A DNA stretch of 64,000 bases from Lactonifactor longoviformis DSM 17459 (GTDB lineage: Bacteria; Bacillota; Clostridia; Lachnospirales; Lachnospiraceae). Position 1 is the first letter of the stretch. Each line of letters opens with the position of its first letter. Of this stretch, positions 42,997 to 52,829 are shown one piece after another. Below the pieces are notes generated by a model. That model ran no database searches and was not told the DNA's origin. It saw only the letters and a list, made by a program, of their open reading frames with translations. The DNA is taken from positions 1-64,000 of the forward strand of contig NZ_FQVI01000010.1 in NCBI RefSeq assembly GCF_900129135.1, given 5' to 3'. Position numbers and translations under genes: made by a program.

Positions 42997-44655
42997 ATGT
43001 ATTGTCAGCATTGCGGAAAAGAGCTGCCGGAGGATTCTGCTTTCTGCCGTTACTGCGGAGCTTCCCAGGGGTTGGGAGACGGAAAGAAGCCGGGGAAAAA
43101 GAAAGCGGCAGTTGCCGGGATTGTTGCAGGGGCGGCAGTTTTTCTGGTTATACTGCTGTGTGTAATCCTGGGCGGAAAAAAAGAAAAGGCCGCGGGACCG
43201 TCGGAAGGGACAGAAACTGTCCGGAAGGTACAGAAGGAAAGCCAGACAGCAGAGGAGCAGGAAACCGTGGATGCAGAGGAGACTGCCCAAGAGGAAGAAC
43301 TTCCTGCTGTCCTGGGGAATTTTGTAGTACAAAGGGGGACCCGCACGGCTGCTCTGGGGGATAGGGAGCTGATTCTCTACGAGGAGGAGCAGGAGGTCTG
43401 GAGCACACAGGGAACCGTTGGGAACAGGCTGATGATGACGGAGGATGGTCTGTATTATGCCAGAGAGCAGACCGGCAGCTCTCTTGAATACTATGATTTT
43501 GAGGAGAAAACGCAGACAGTAATTCTTGGGAATTATATGGGGATGGAGCCGGTCGGACTGATAGGCAGCAAATTATATGTCAAGGCAGCAGGGAAAAATG
43601 ATATGGATGACCATATAATCGTTGAGAAGGATTTGAGTGAAGGCACCGTCAGGGAGCTGCCGTTTCCTGACATGTGGGGGGACTTCAGCATACTCACGTG
43701 CGGGGACAGGCTGTACTATCTGGGGGGCAGGACGGATGTGAGCGCATCTCCTCTCTACGAGGGAGATCCCGCTACAGGGAATGCGGTTGTCCTGGATCAG
43801 CAGGCAGCCTGCGGCCCCTTTGTCCGGGAAGGCAAGCTTTATTATGTACACTGCAATGAGCCGGGATACGACACCGAGAGTATTTTTGAACTCACAGAGC
43901 TAGAACCGGGAAGGGGTGAAGGCAGGGTACTTTTAACGGATACCTACGGAGAGATGGGATGGCTGAAAAGTGTGGAGAACGGTTATGCTGTCTTTGACTG
44001 CTATAAAGATACAGAGAGCTTCCAGAAAGTACTGGATCTGGCCGCGGGAACGGTCAAAAGGACAGATAATCAGGGGGAAAAGAGTACCGAACTTATTGGA
44101 CATGACAAGGAGGGGTTCTATTATTCTGCGTATTCAGGAGAATATACTAACGGAACCTGGTATCCCCCTAAAGTGTATCATGTGTACTACTATAATTATG
44201 CCGGCGGACAGATAAAGGATATGGGGTCAGTCACCGGCAGAGCCGTGGGTGTGGACAGGGATTATATTTATTATGCTTCTTCGGAGGATACAGCGGATGC
44301 AGCTTACGGCAGGGTGCCCTTTGGCAGTACGGCACCGGAACCGGTAAAGACAGAGACCCCTTCAGACAGCAGCGACAGGGAGTATATCCTGCCGGGAAGT
44401 GACAGCCGATACTACCGGAAGCTGGATCTGGAAGGCCTTTCGGCAGAGGAAATACGGATAGCCAGAAATGAGATCTATGCCCGTCACGGCTATATGTTCA
44501 GTACGCAGGATCTGCAGGAGTATTTCAGCGGGAAATCCTGGTATACTCCGTCCGTGCCGGCGGAAGAATTCAGCGAGGGGATGCTCAACCAGACAGAGCG
44601 GGCCAATCTGGATATGATTAAAGAATATGAACGGAACACAGGGATTAACCAGTAA
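42997..44655 (+). CDS. Zinc-ribbon membrane-anchored protein with C-terminal YARHG domain
   Basis: 552 residues. N-terminal zinc ribbon MYCQHCGKELPEDSAFCRYC (two CxxC), a helix at about 35-55 (AAVAGIVAGAAVFLVILLCV), an acidic linker, then a long beta-rich extracytoplasmic region with WD/propeller-like strands (DGLYYAREQ, GDRLYYLGG, REGKLYYVHC). The end is a YARHG domain (IRIARNEIYARHGYMFST ... WYTP). The architecture (cytosolic zinc ribbon, one helix, outside sensor-like domain) is frequent in Firmicutes; function unknown. Confidence 0.75.
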   Translation: MYCQHCGKELPEDSAFCRYCGASQGLGDGKKPGKKKAAVAGIVAGAAVFLVILLCVILGGKKEKAAGPSEGTETVRKVQKESQTAEEQETVDAEETAQEEELPAVLGNFVVQRGTRTAALGDRELILYEEEQEVWSTQGTVGNRLMMTEDGLYYAREQTGSSLEYYDFEEKTQTVILGNYMGMEPVGLIGSKLYVKAAGKNDMDDHIIVEKDLSEGTVRELPFPDMWGDFSILTCGDRLYYLGGRTDVSASPLYEGDPATGNAVVLDQQAACGPFVREGKLYYVHCNEPGYDTESIFELTELEPGRGEGRVLLTDTYGEMGWLKSVENGYAVFDCYKDTESFQKVLDLAAGTVKRTDNQGEKSTELIGHDKEGFYYSAYSGEYTNGTWYPPKVYHVYYYNYAGGQIKDMGSVTGRAVGVDRDYIYYASSEDTADAAYGRVPFGSTAPEPVKTETPSDSSDREYILPGSDSRYYRKLDLEGLSAEEIRIARNEIYARHGYMFSTQDLQEYFSGKSWYTPSVPAEEFSEGMLNQTERANLDMIKEYERNTGINQ

Positions 44656-44659
44656 TCAA

Positions 44660-44690
44660 AAAGCGGGTTCACAGAGAACCCGCTTTCTTT
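44660..44690 (+). terminator. Rho-independent terminator after the YARHG protein gene
   Basis: AAAGCGGGTTC (44660-44670), loop ACAGA, GAACCCGCTTT (44676-44686), then TCTTT. Confidence 0.9.
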
Positions 44691-44712
44691 GTATATAAAT
44701 ATGGTTATTTTC

Positions 44713-44810
44713 TGGCGAGAGCATGTGGGAATCGAACCCACCCAGGACGCTGTTAACGCCCAACACTGGTTTTGAAGACCAGGAGGCACACCAGTTACCT
44801 TTCTACTCCC
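44713..44810 (-). tRNA. selC: tRNA-Sec (anticodon UCA)
   Basis: On the minus strand the 98-base RNA starts GGGAGTAGAAAGG and ends with encoded CCA. The anticodon arm CTGGT-CTTCAAA-ACCAG has UCA at the anticodon place. The T arm GTGGG-TTCGATT-CCCAC is standard. The D arm is long and the variable arm is long (between the anticodon arm and GTGGG), as in selenocysteine tRNAs; length near 98 fits. The organism should therefore decode UGA as selenocysteine; SelA, SelB and SelD are not in the window. Confidence 0.88.
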
Positions 44811-44895
44811 ATAGTCAAAGCAAATGCTTTTATAAGCTATATCATTATAGCAGACAGACGTAAAAGTGGCAAGCTGAAAATCGAATACAGTACCA

Positions 44896-46224
44896 TTACA
44901 GGGTATTCTTCTTCTTTGCATAGTAGATTAGTCCGGTAAGATCCGCCAGCAGCCAGCCGATAGGAATGGCGCTCCAGATTCCGGTGAGTCCGATTGCTGG
45001 CACAGGGGCCAAAAGATATGCCAGGAGTACCCTGGTGCCCAGCGAGATGACGGTCAGGATCACCGACATACCCGGGTGTCCCAGTCCCCTGTAAAGCCCA
45101 TAGAGAAGAAACAGAAGTCCTATGCCCAGGTAAAAGACTCCCTCAATTCTGAGATAACTGGTTCCAATCCTTAGAATCTCTGTCTGATCCGGGGCAATGA
45201 AGATCGTGAGCAGGGGTGTGGCAAAGAAAAATATAATAAAAGAAATCAGGAGACTGAAAATAGTGGATAACTGGATGGCGGAGCGGATTCCCCTGTGGAT
45301 TCGTTCTGTTTTTCCGGCTCCCTTATTCTGTGCTATGTAAGTGGAAAATGCGTTCCCGAAGTCCTGCAGCGGCATATAGGCAAAGGCGTCTATCTTGACT
45401 CCTGCGGCAAAGGCGGCCATGACAGATACTCCGAAGCTGTTTACCAGACCCTGCACCATAAGGATTCCCAGATTCATAATGGACTGCTGGACGCTGGTAA
45501 GAGCGGAGCAGCCTGCAATCTCTTTGGCAAGGGCACGGTCGAAATGCATATTGTTCCTTGATAGTCTGGCCTGAGGCACCTTTGTCAGTGTATAAACCAT
45601 AATTAAAAGGGCGGATACCCCCTGAGCGGTGATCGTCGCCCAGGCGGCTCCCGCAATGCCCCAATGGAAGCCTACTACAAACAAAAGATCCAGGCCAATG
45701 TTCAAAACTGCGGACACTCCGATGCAGATAACAGGAACCGTGGAATTCCCCATGCTCCTTAAAATGGCTGCGAAAAAATTATATAGAAAGATAAAGCAGA
45801 TTCCGCCGAAGATGACGACCAGATATTCTTTTGTCATGGAACGTATGGAACTGTCAATCCGGAGAACGTGTATGATTCCGTCTGTAAAAACATAAGTGAG
45901 GAGGTTAATTACCACGGTAAAAAGGGCAATCAGGAGAAAAGCCACAAAAAAGCTGTCCCCCATTCTCTTTTCGTCTTTGGCTCCGTAAAACATAGAAAAG
46001 ACAACGCTGCTACCCATGCAGAGACCAATAATTGCCGAGGTCAGGAATGTCATGAGTGCAAAAGAGGTGCCCACGGCTGCCAGTGCTTCCGGACCAATAA
46101 AACGTCCCACAATAAAAGAATCCGCAATATTATAGAATTGCTGCAGAAGGTTGCCCACAATCATAGGGAGTGCGAACTGCAGCATAACCTTTTTTTCATT
46201 TCCTGCCGTTAAATCACGTTCCAT
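44896..46224 (-). CDS. MATE family efflux transporter
   Basis: 442 residues from ATG 46224, behind AGAGAGGTAGCT; the upstream ATG at 46251 lacks a ribosome site. Twelve helices; starts MERDLTAGNEKKVMLQFALP with the family MIVGNLLQQFYNIADSFIVG segment, and the second half has GCSALTSVQQSIMNLGILMV. The DinF/NorM-like type for drug or cation export. Divergent from the dehydrogenase gene. Confidence 0.92.
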   Translation of the reverse strand: MERDLTAGNEKKVMLQFALPMIVGNLLQQFYNIADSFIVGRFIGPEALAAVGTSFALMTFLTSAIIGLCMGSSVVFSMFYGAKDEKRMGDSFFVAFLLIALFTVVINLLTYVFTDGIIHVLRIDSSIRSMTKEYLVVIFGGICFIFLYNFFAAILRSMGNSTVPVICIGVSAVLNIGLDLLFVVGFHWGIAGAAWATITAQGVSALLIMVYTLTKVPQARLSRNNMHFDRALAKEIAGCSALTSVQQSIMNLGILMVQGLVNSFGVSVMAAFAAGVKIDAFAYMPLQDFGNAFSTYIAQNKGAGKTERIHRGIRSAIQLSTIFSLLISFIIFFFATPLLTIFIAPDQTEILRIGTSYLRIEGVFYLGIGLLFLLYGLYRGLGHPGMSVILTVISLGTRVLLAYLLAPVPAIGLTGIWSAIPIGWLLADLTGLIYYAKKKNTL

Positions 46225-46417
46225 AGCTACCTCTCTGAGTTTATAAATCATATAGTTTTAACTATTGTACCCTATAAACAGTACAATGACAATATTAACG
46301 GCACCTTAACGCCATAGGAAATGCAAATGAGATATAATACAGAAAAAGGCCTTTTGTTATAAAATTATCATGCATTGCAGTGTTAACTTGTTGTTATGAA
46401 AATAGGAGAATGCAGAG

Positions 46418-47392
46418 ATGGGAAAAAATAAGAATAAAAATAAGATTGTTGTGGTTGGTGCAGGGAATGTAGGGGAAGCGATTGCATATACCCTTATGCT
46501 GCGGAAACAGGCCAGTGACATCGTCCTGGTGGATCTCAATGAGGACAGGGCAAAGGGAAGCGCTCTGGATATCGCCCATGCCACAGCCTTCTTCCGTCAG
46601 ATCAAGGTCAGAAAAGGCGGATATGAGGAATGTGAGGACGCGGCAATTATTGTAATCACAGCTGGTATGGCCAGAAAACCGGGGCAGACCAGGCTGGACT
46701 TGGCAAAATCTAACGTGGCAATTGTCCGGAGCATTACCCGGAATATCATGAAATATGCTGAGAATCCTATTTTGATCGTAGTTTCGAATCCGGTAGATAT
46801 TTCTACCTATGTTGCATGCCAGGAATCCGGCCTCCCTTCAGAACGGGTGATCGGCACGGGAACAACGCTGGATACCGCACGTTTCCGTTATCTGATCAGC
46901 GAAGAGCTGGGTGCGGATGTCTGTGATGTAAACGCATATATCCTGGGAGAACACGGAGACAGCCAGGTACCGGTATGGAGCAGCGCTACCATTGCCGGGG
47001 AACCTGTAGACCAGTTTAGAAAAGCCATGGGCTGTAAGGGAGAACTGGACCACGAAGCCCTTGGAGAGCGGGCCCGGGATTCGGGTGCGGAGGTAATTCA
47101 GCTTAAAGGTGCAACCTTTTACGGAATCGCCATGATGACATCCAGAATCGCTGAGGCAATCCTGTCAGACGGGAATACCGTGCTGCCGGTATCTCATGTA
47201 CTGGGAGAGGAGTTCCCCTCCTACCGGGGAATTGCATTCAGTCTTCCCTGTGTAATTAATGGAAAAGGGATTCAGAGGGTACTGGATATCCCTATGGACG
47301 AGGCAGAAAAGAAGAAGATGGAAGATTCAGCGGAAACGCTGCGGGAATTTCTTACAAAAGCATTAGAGGCCCCCAAGAAGGCGGCCAGCTAA
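46418..47392 (+). CDS. Lactate/malate dehydrogenase family enzyme, MDH-like substrate residue
   Basis: 324 residues. NAD motif VVVGAGNVGEAIAY, NAD-binding Asp in IVLVDLNEDRAKG, catalytic His in ILGEHGDSQVPVW (H179) and substrate Arg residues R92 and R155. At the specificity position (LDH Gln102 in the AGxxQKPGETR loop) it has Arg: AGMARKPGQTRLDL (R86). Arg at this place favours oxaloacetate over pyruvate in this fold. The next gene is malic enzyme, which supports a malate role, although overall length and the RLDL stretch look LDH-like. I call it malate-leaning, not proven. Confidence 0.8.
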   Translation: MGKNKNKNKIVVVGAGNVGEAIAYTLMLRKQASDIVLVDLNEDRAKGSALDIAHATAFFRQIKVRKGGYEECEDAAIIVITAGMARKPGQTRLDLAKSNVAIVRSITRNIMKYAENPILIVVSNPVDISTYVACQESGLPSERVIGTGTTLDTARFRYLISEELGADVCDVNAYILGEHGDSQVPVWSSATIAGEPVDQFRKAMGCKGELDHEALGERARDSGAEVIQLKGATFYGIAMMTSRIAEAILSDGNTVLPVSHVLGEEFPSYRGIAFSLPCVINGKGIQRVLDIPMDEAEKKKMEDSAETLREFLTKALEAPKKAAS

Positions 47393-47404
47393 AAGGAGCT
47401 AAAC

Positions 47405-48568
47405 ATGGACAAAAACGAATTTGCATTACAGGAACATGAAAAATGGCAGGGAAAAATAGAAGTTATCAGCAGAGCAAAGGTAGACTCCGCAGAGGCTCTC
47501 TCCGTGGCTTATACGCCCGGTGTGGCAGAGCCCTGTCTGAAGATTGCTGAGGATACCGAGCTTTCTTATAAATATACCCGGCGTCACAATATGGTAGCTG
47601 TTGTGACAGATGGAAGTGCCGTACTGGGGCTGGGAGATATAGGGCCTGAGGCAGGAATGCCGGTTATGGAGGGGAAATGTGTATTATTTAAGAGCTTTGG
47701 CAATGTAGATGCCTTTCCTTTGTGTATCCGCAGTAAAGAGGTAGACGATATTGTAAATACTGTGCGCCTTCTGGCGGGAAGCTTCGGGGGCGTGAATCTG
47801 GAGGATATCTCTGCCCCCAGATGCTTTGAAATTGAAAGACGGCTGAAAGAGTGCTGTGATATTCCGATCTTCCATGACGATCAGCATGGCACCGCGGTTG
47901 TGACCGTTGCAGCCTTGTTAAATGCTTTAAAATTCACCGGCCGCAGACTGGAAGATATAAAGGTGGTTACTTCAGGGGCCGGTGCTGCGGGGATCGCCAT
48001 CATTAAGCTGCTGGTAAGCCTTGGGCTGAAACATGTTGTAATGTGTGACCGAAACGGGGCAATTTATGAAGGCCGGGAAGGGCTGAATCCGGTTAAGGAA
48101 GAGATGGCCCTGATTACTAATAAAGAGAAGAGAAAGGGCAGCCTTCAGGATATGCTTAGGGGAGCGGATGTATTTATCGGGGTATCCGCACCGGGTACAG
48201 TGACAAAAGAAATGGTGATGTCCATGGCAAAAGATCCCATACTTTTCCCAATGGCCAATCCTACACCGGAGATTATGCCGGACCTTGCGCTGGAAGCAGG
48301 AGCAGCTGTTGTGGGAACCGGACGGAGCGATTTTCCCAATCAGATTAACAACGTGCTTGCTTTCCCAGGCATCTTCCGGGGAGCCTTGGATGTCAGAGCG
48401 AAGGATATCAACGACGAGATGAAGCTTGCTGCGGCTTATGCCATAGCCGGTCTGGTATCTGAGGAGGAACTGAAGGCGGATTATATTATACCGAATGCCT
48501 TTGACCCAAGGGTAGCGCCTGCAGTGGCCAGGGCCGTAGGGGAGGCATGGGAGCGAAGCAGCAGGTAA
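47405..48568 (+). CDS. NAD-dependent malic enzyme
   Basis: 387 residues, the short bacterial type. It decarboxylates malate to pyruvate with NAD(P)H. Motifs: active Tyr/Lys region AYTPGVAEPCL and VTDGSAVLGLGDIGP, metal and substrate site FHDDQHGTAVVT, NAD fold VVTSGAGAAGIAI and FPMANPTPEIMPD, and the end RSDFPNQINNVLAFPG. It sits 12 bases after the dehydrogenase gene with AAAAGGAG between, so the two are co-translated, linking oxaloacetate, malate and pyruvate. Confidence 0.94.
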   Translation: MDKNEFALQEHEKWQGKIEVISRAKVDSAEALSVAYTPGVAEPCLKIAEDTELSYKYTRRHNMVAVVTDGSAVLGLGDIGPEAGMPVMEGKCVLFKSFGNVDAFPLCIRSKEVDDIVNTVRLLAGSFGGVNLEDISAPRCFEIERRLKECCDIPIFHDDQHGTAVVTVAALLNALKFTGRRLEDIKVVTSGAGAAGIAIIKLLVSLGLKHVVMCDRNGAIYEGREGLNPVKEEMALITNKEKRKGSLQDMLRGADVFIGVSAPGTVTKEMVMSMAKDPILFPMANPTPEIMPDLALEAGAAVVGTGRSDFPNQINNVLAFPGIFRGALDVRAKDINDEMKLAAAYAIAGLVSEEELKADYIIPNAFDPRVAPAVARAVGEAWERSSR

Positions 48569-48619
48569 TGTAACGGAAGCACTGGATCTGTACGCCATTC
48601 TATGCTACTATAAACCTTA

Positions 48620-48830
48620 ACATGACAGCGGCTGCAGCCAATCCAAAGTTATTTTTGGCCGGATGGCGAGTCGCCTCCCCGGAATCATGCAAACAGTATC
48701 AGGTGCAGTGCCCTGCACCCCGAAAGCTGCCTGCAAGGTACTTCGGCACACTTCGTGTGCTTTGGCCTTCGGCCTTGTACCTTTCCGCAGCTTTCGGTAT
48801 CTCCTTATTTGTGCTGCCGCTGTCTTTGTT
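48620..48830 (+). ncRNA. Retron msr-msd RNA
   Basis: The non-coding stretch before the RT folds as a retron RNA. a1 (48624-48636, GACAGCGGCTGCA) pairs 12 of 13 with a2 (48812-48824, TGCTGCCGCTGTC). An AGC directly at the end of a1 (48636-48638) offers the branch guanosine. msr hairpins: CCAAAG/TTTTGG (48643-48658); CCGG/CCGG (48659-48682) enclosing GGCG/CGCC; GGTGCAG/CTGCACC (48702-48719). The msd hairpin follows: outer stem CCGAAAGCTGC (48720-48730) with GCAGCTTTCGG (48787-48797), then AAGGTAC (48735-48741) with GTACCTT (48777-48783), and two apical hairpins, GCACACttcGTGTGC and GGCCttcGGCC. A TATAAA at 48609-48614 would start transcription near 48620. Confidence 0.85.
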
Positions 48831-48870
48831 AAAAAGGAGAAAAGACAGAATATACAGCCGGAGGCAGGAT

Positions 48871-49857
48871 ATGGGGAATACAGATATCTGGAAATATTGT
48901 ACAGGGGAACAGTGCAGGGATATGCTGCTGGAGCTGAGGCTTCTGGGGAACGTTGACTGGAGCAGGGAAAAACAGCTGGCCTGTCTTTATTCCCTGAGCA
49001 ACCATGCGGAGAACCACTATCACCTGAAAGAAATTACAGGAAAAGGCGGCAGACAAAGGACCCTCCAGGTTCCGGATGCATTCTTAAAAAAAGTTCAGAA
49101 AAATCTGCTCAGAAATGTCCTGGATGGTTTGCCTGTATCTTCGTATGCGACGGCTTATCGGAAGGGAAAAAGTATTCTGTGCAACGCAGTTCCTCACACT
49201 GGAAAAGGAAAAATACTGAAGTTGGATATGAGAGACTTTTTCGGAAACATTACTTTTTTTCAGGTTCGGCAGAGCGTGTTCGGAGGTCTGCTGTTTCCGG
49301 GAAGCGTGGGAACCCTTCTCACTCACCTGTGCTGTTACAGAGACTACCTGCCCCAGGGTGCGCCCACATCAGGTGCAGTATCCAATCTGGTGCTGAAAAG
49401 CTTTGACGAATCTATGGGAAACTGGTGCCGGATACGGGAGATTACTTATACCAGATACTGTGACGATATGACATTTTCCGGATCCTTTGACAGCCGGGAA
49501 GTAAAGAATAAGGTGGAGAGCTACCTGAGAATTTTGGGATTTGAGCTCAACCCCAAAAAAACAAAAGTACTTGACTCCGGAACCAGACAGATGGTGACTG
49601 GAATTGTGGTAAATGAAAAGCCTCAGGCAGACAGAGACTACAGAAGAAGACTTCGGCAGGAGTGCCACTACTGTCTGAAATACGGCCCGGATCCCGGCCG
49701 GGTTTCAAGCAATAAATCCAAAGAAGCATATCTGGCAGGCCTTGTGGGAAAGGTGAACTATGTGCTTCAGATTAATCCGGAGGATATGTATTTTAAAGAA
49801 ATAAAAAGACAGCTCACACAGCTGCAGAGAGAAGCAGGAGAGTTTCCCATGCAGTAA
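48871..49857 (+). CDS. Retron-type reverse transcriptase
   Basis: 328 residues from ATG 48871, seven bases after CGGAGGCA. The frame is open back to 48622, but that part is the msr-msd RNA and is not expected to be translated. Retron hallmarks: NAVPH (105-109, the NAxxH X motif), catalytic LDMRDFF (D119), QGAPTSGAVSN (162-172), YCDD (196-199) and VTG (242-244, Y motif, in RQMVTGIVVNEKP). No extra domain is fused at either end. The enzyme should copy the msd into branched msDNA. It is preceded by malic enzyme and followed by minus-strand tRNA genes, so no effector gene accompanies it. Confidence 0.92.
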   Translation: MGNTDIWKYCTGEQCRDMLLELRLLGNVDWSREKQLACLYSLSNHAENHYHLKEITGKGGRQRTLQVPDAFLKKVQKNLLRNVLDGLPVSSYATAYRKGKSILCNAVPHTGKGKILKLDMRDFFGNITFFQVRQSVFGGLLFPGSVGTLLTHLCCYRDYLPQGAPTSGAVSNLVLKSFDESMGNWCRIREITYTRYCDDMTFSGSFDSREVKNKVESYLRILGFELNPKKTKVLDSGTRQMVTGIVVNEKPQADRDYRRRLRQECHYCLKYGPDPGRVSSNKSKEAYLAGLVGKVNYVLQINPEDMYFKEIKRQLTQLQREAGEFPMQ

Positions 49858-49892
49858 AAAGGCCGCCCCAATAATAAATGAGGCGGCTTTAT
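49858..49892 (+). terminator. Terminator after the retron RT gene
   Basis: GCCGCC (49862-49867) pairs with GGCGGC (49882-49887), extended by A and T runs. The T tract is short. Confidence 0.55.
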
Positions 49893-49926
49893 AAATGGAC
49901 TGTTTTATTTACACAAGATCAAAAAG

Positions 49927-49999
49927 AGCGCGAGACGGGACTCGAACCCGCGGCCTCGACCTTGGCAAGGTCGCGCTCCACCAACTGAGCCACTCGCGC
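49927..49999 (-). tRNA. tRNA-Gly (anticodon GCC)
   Basis: Minus-strand cloverleaf: acceptor GCGCGAG/CTCGCGC, D arm with GGCTCAGTTGGTGGAGC, anticodon arm CGACC-TTGCCAA-GGTCG (GCC), T arm CGGG-TTCGAGT-CCCG. CCA is not encoded. Confidence 0.95.
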
Positions 50000-50017
50000 A
50001 TATACATCTTTCGATGA

Positions 50018-50088
50018 AGCGGGTGATGGGAATCGAACCCACGTATCTAGCTTGGAAGGCTAGTGTTCTACCATTGAACTACACCCGC
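50018..50088 (-). tRNA. tRNA-Gly (anticodon UCC)
   Basis: Minus-strand cloverleaf: acceptor GCGGGTG/CACCCGC, anticodon arm CTAGC-CTTCCAA-GCTAG (UCC), T arm GTGGG-TTCGATT-CCCAT. It lies 18 bases upstream of the GCC tRNA-Gly gene on the same strand, so the two glycine isoacceptors form one unit. Bases 50089-50324 hold their promoter region and the leader of the next gene; nothing else is seen. Confidence 0.95.
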
Positions 50089-50324
50089 ACAATGAAGTTT
50101 TTTATCACTGTTTTGTTCAGCGACTTGTATATAATACTATGATTCGGGGAAAAAGTCAAGAGCATTTTGAAAAAATCTATTGGAATTTAGGACAGAAACC
50201 TTTATCCGCTCTCCCGCTGAACAATAGGGGATAGTTTTTTCAGCTTTATTATGGTAAAATATATCCAAATATAGGGCCAATTTCATCATATCAATTATGT
50301 ACAAAACAGGAGGGGGAACAAGGA

Positions 50325-51218
50325 ATGAAATTATTAACCTACAAACTGAACAAAGATGACAAGGAACGTCTGGGAGTAATGTGTAAGCTGGAACCGAGAA
50401 GGTTTTATCCTCTGGAACAGTTTGGGCTGCGGTTCCATGACATGAACGATTTGATTGACCATATTACCCGGCAGGAGCTTCTGATGCTGGAGCAGGAAGC
50501 GGGGACCGGGAATCATGAATACCTTAATTATGATGAGGTGGAACACTGCGCGCCCATCCCCCGTCCAAAGCAGGATATTATCTGTCTGGGAATGAATTAT
50601 ATGGAACACGCCATTGAGTCAACCAGATATAAGAATGAGGCATTCGGCGGCAAAGCGCCATATTCCGTGTATTTTTCTAAACGGGTAAATGAAGCAGTGC
50701 CAGACGGAGGCATCGTTCCTTCTTATCCCGGACTGGTGGACAGCCTGGACTATGAGGCCGAACTGGCCGTGATTATCGGAAAAAATGCCAGGAATGTTTC
50801 AAAAGAGGAGGCATTTGACTATGTGTTTGGATATACAATTATCAACGACATCAGTGCGCGGAATATCCAGACAAGACATCAGCAGTGGTATTTTGGAAAA
50901 AGCCTGGACGGCTTTACCCCTATGGGACCATTTATTAAGACTGCGAATGAGACGCCCAATCCTCCGATCTTCGGAATTAAAAGCCGGGTAAACGGAGAAC
51001 TGCGGCAGAACAGCACTACAGATCTTCTTATCTTTGACATTCCTCATGTCATTGAGGAACTGTCATCCGGGATGATGCTGCAGGCAGGAACGATTATCTC
51101 TATGGGAACGCCTGCAGGCGTGGGGATGGGATTTGTCCCCCCGAAGTTTCTGCGCAAAGGAGATGTGGTGGAATGCGGCATAGAGGGGATTGGCACAATT
51201 ACGAATACGATCGGGTAA
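50325..51218 (+). CDS. Fumarylacetoacetate hydrolase family protein
   Basis: 297 residues. The FAH fold occupies about 85-295: ICLGMNYMEHAIES, YSVYFSKRVNEAV, the metal-binding LDYEAELAVIIGKNARNV, YTIINDISARNIQTRHQQW, GKSLDGFTPMGPFI and the end AGTIISMGTPAGVGMGF. The Glu and Asp metal ligands are kept. These enzymes cleave or hydrate beta-diketo acids (hydroxypentadienoate, acylpyruvate or ureidoglycolate type). Thirteen bases separate it from glpK; the link is unclear. Confidence 0.88.
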   Translation: MKLLTYKLNKDDKERLGVMCKLEPRRFYPLEQFGLRFHDMNDLIDHITRQELLMLEQEAGTGNHEYLNYDEVEHCAPIPRPKQDIICLGMNYMEHAIESTRYKNEAFGGKAPYSVYFSKRVNEAVPDGGIVPSYPGLVDSLDYEAELAVIIGKNARNVSKEEAFDYVFGYTIINDISARNIQTRHQQWYFGKSLDGFTPMGPFIKTANETPNPPIFGIKSRVNGELRQNSTTDLLIFDIPHVIEELSSGMMLQAGTIISMGTPAGVGMGFVPPKFLRKGDVVECGIEGIGTITNTIG

Positions 51219-52724
<1,506 letters not shown>

Positions 52725-52755
52725 TTGAAATCTGTTCTTAATTATAAATAGCATG

Positions 52756-52815
52756 GAGAAACTCCGCCCGGATCCTGCGTTAAACGGCAGAATCCGGGCA
52801 GAGTTTCTCTTTTTT
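52756..52815. terminator. Rho-independent terminator between convergent glpK and URO-D-family genes
   Basis: GAGAAACTCcGCCCGGAT (52756-52773) pairs with ATCCGGGCaGAGTTTCTC (ending 52809), with CTGC/GCAG closing the loop, then six T. The near symmetry suits both directions. Confidence 0.9.
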
Positions 52816-52829
52816 GTTTATAATGGAAC

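Noticed and set aside
44896-46224. The MATE gene as an effector linked to tRNA-Sec
   Set aside because: It has its own start and divergent promoter region; adjacency alone does not support a link.
49927-50088. tRNA-Gly pair as a mobile-element attachment site for the retron
   Set aside because: No direct repeat of a tRNA end, integrase or other mobile gene is visible near 48.6-50.1 kb.
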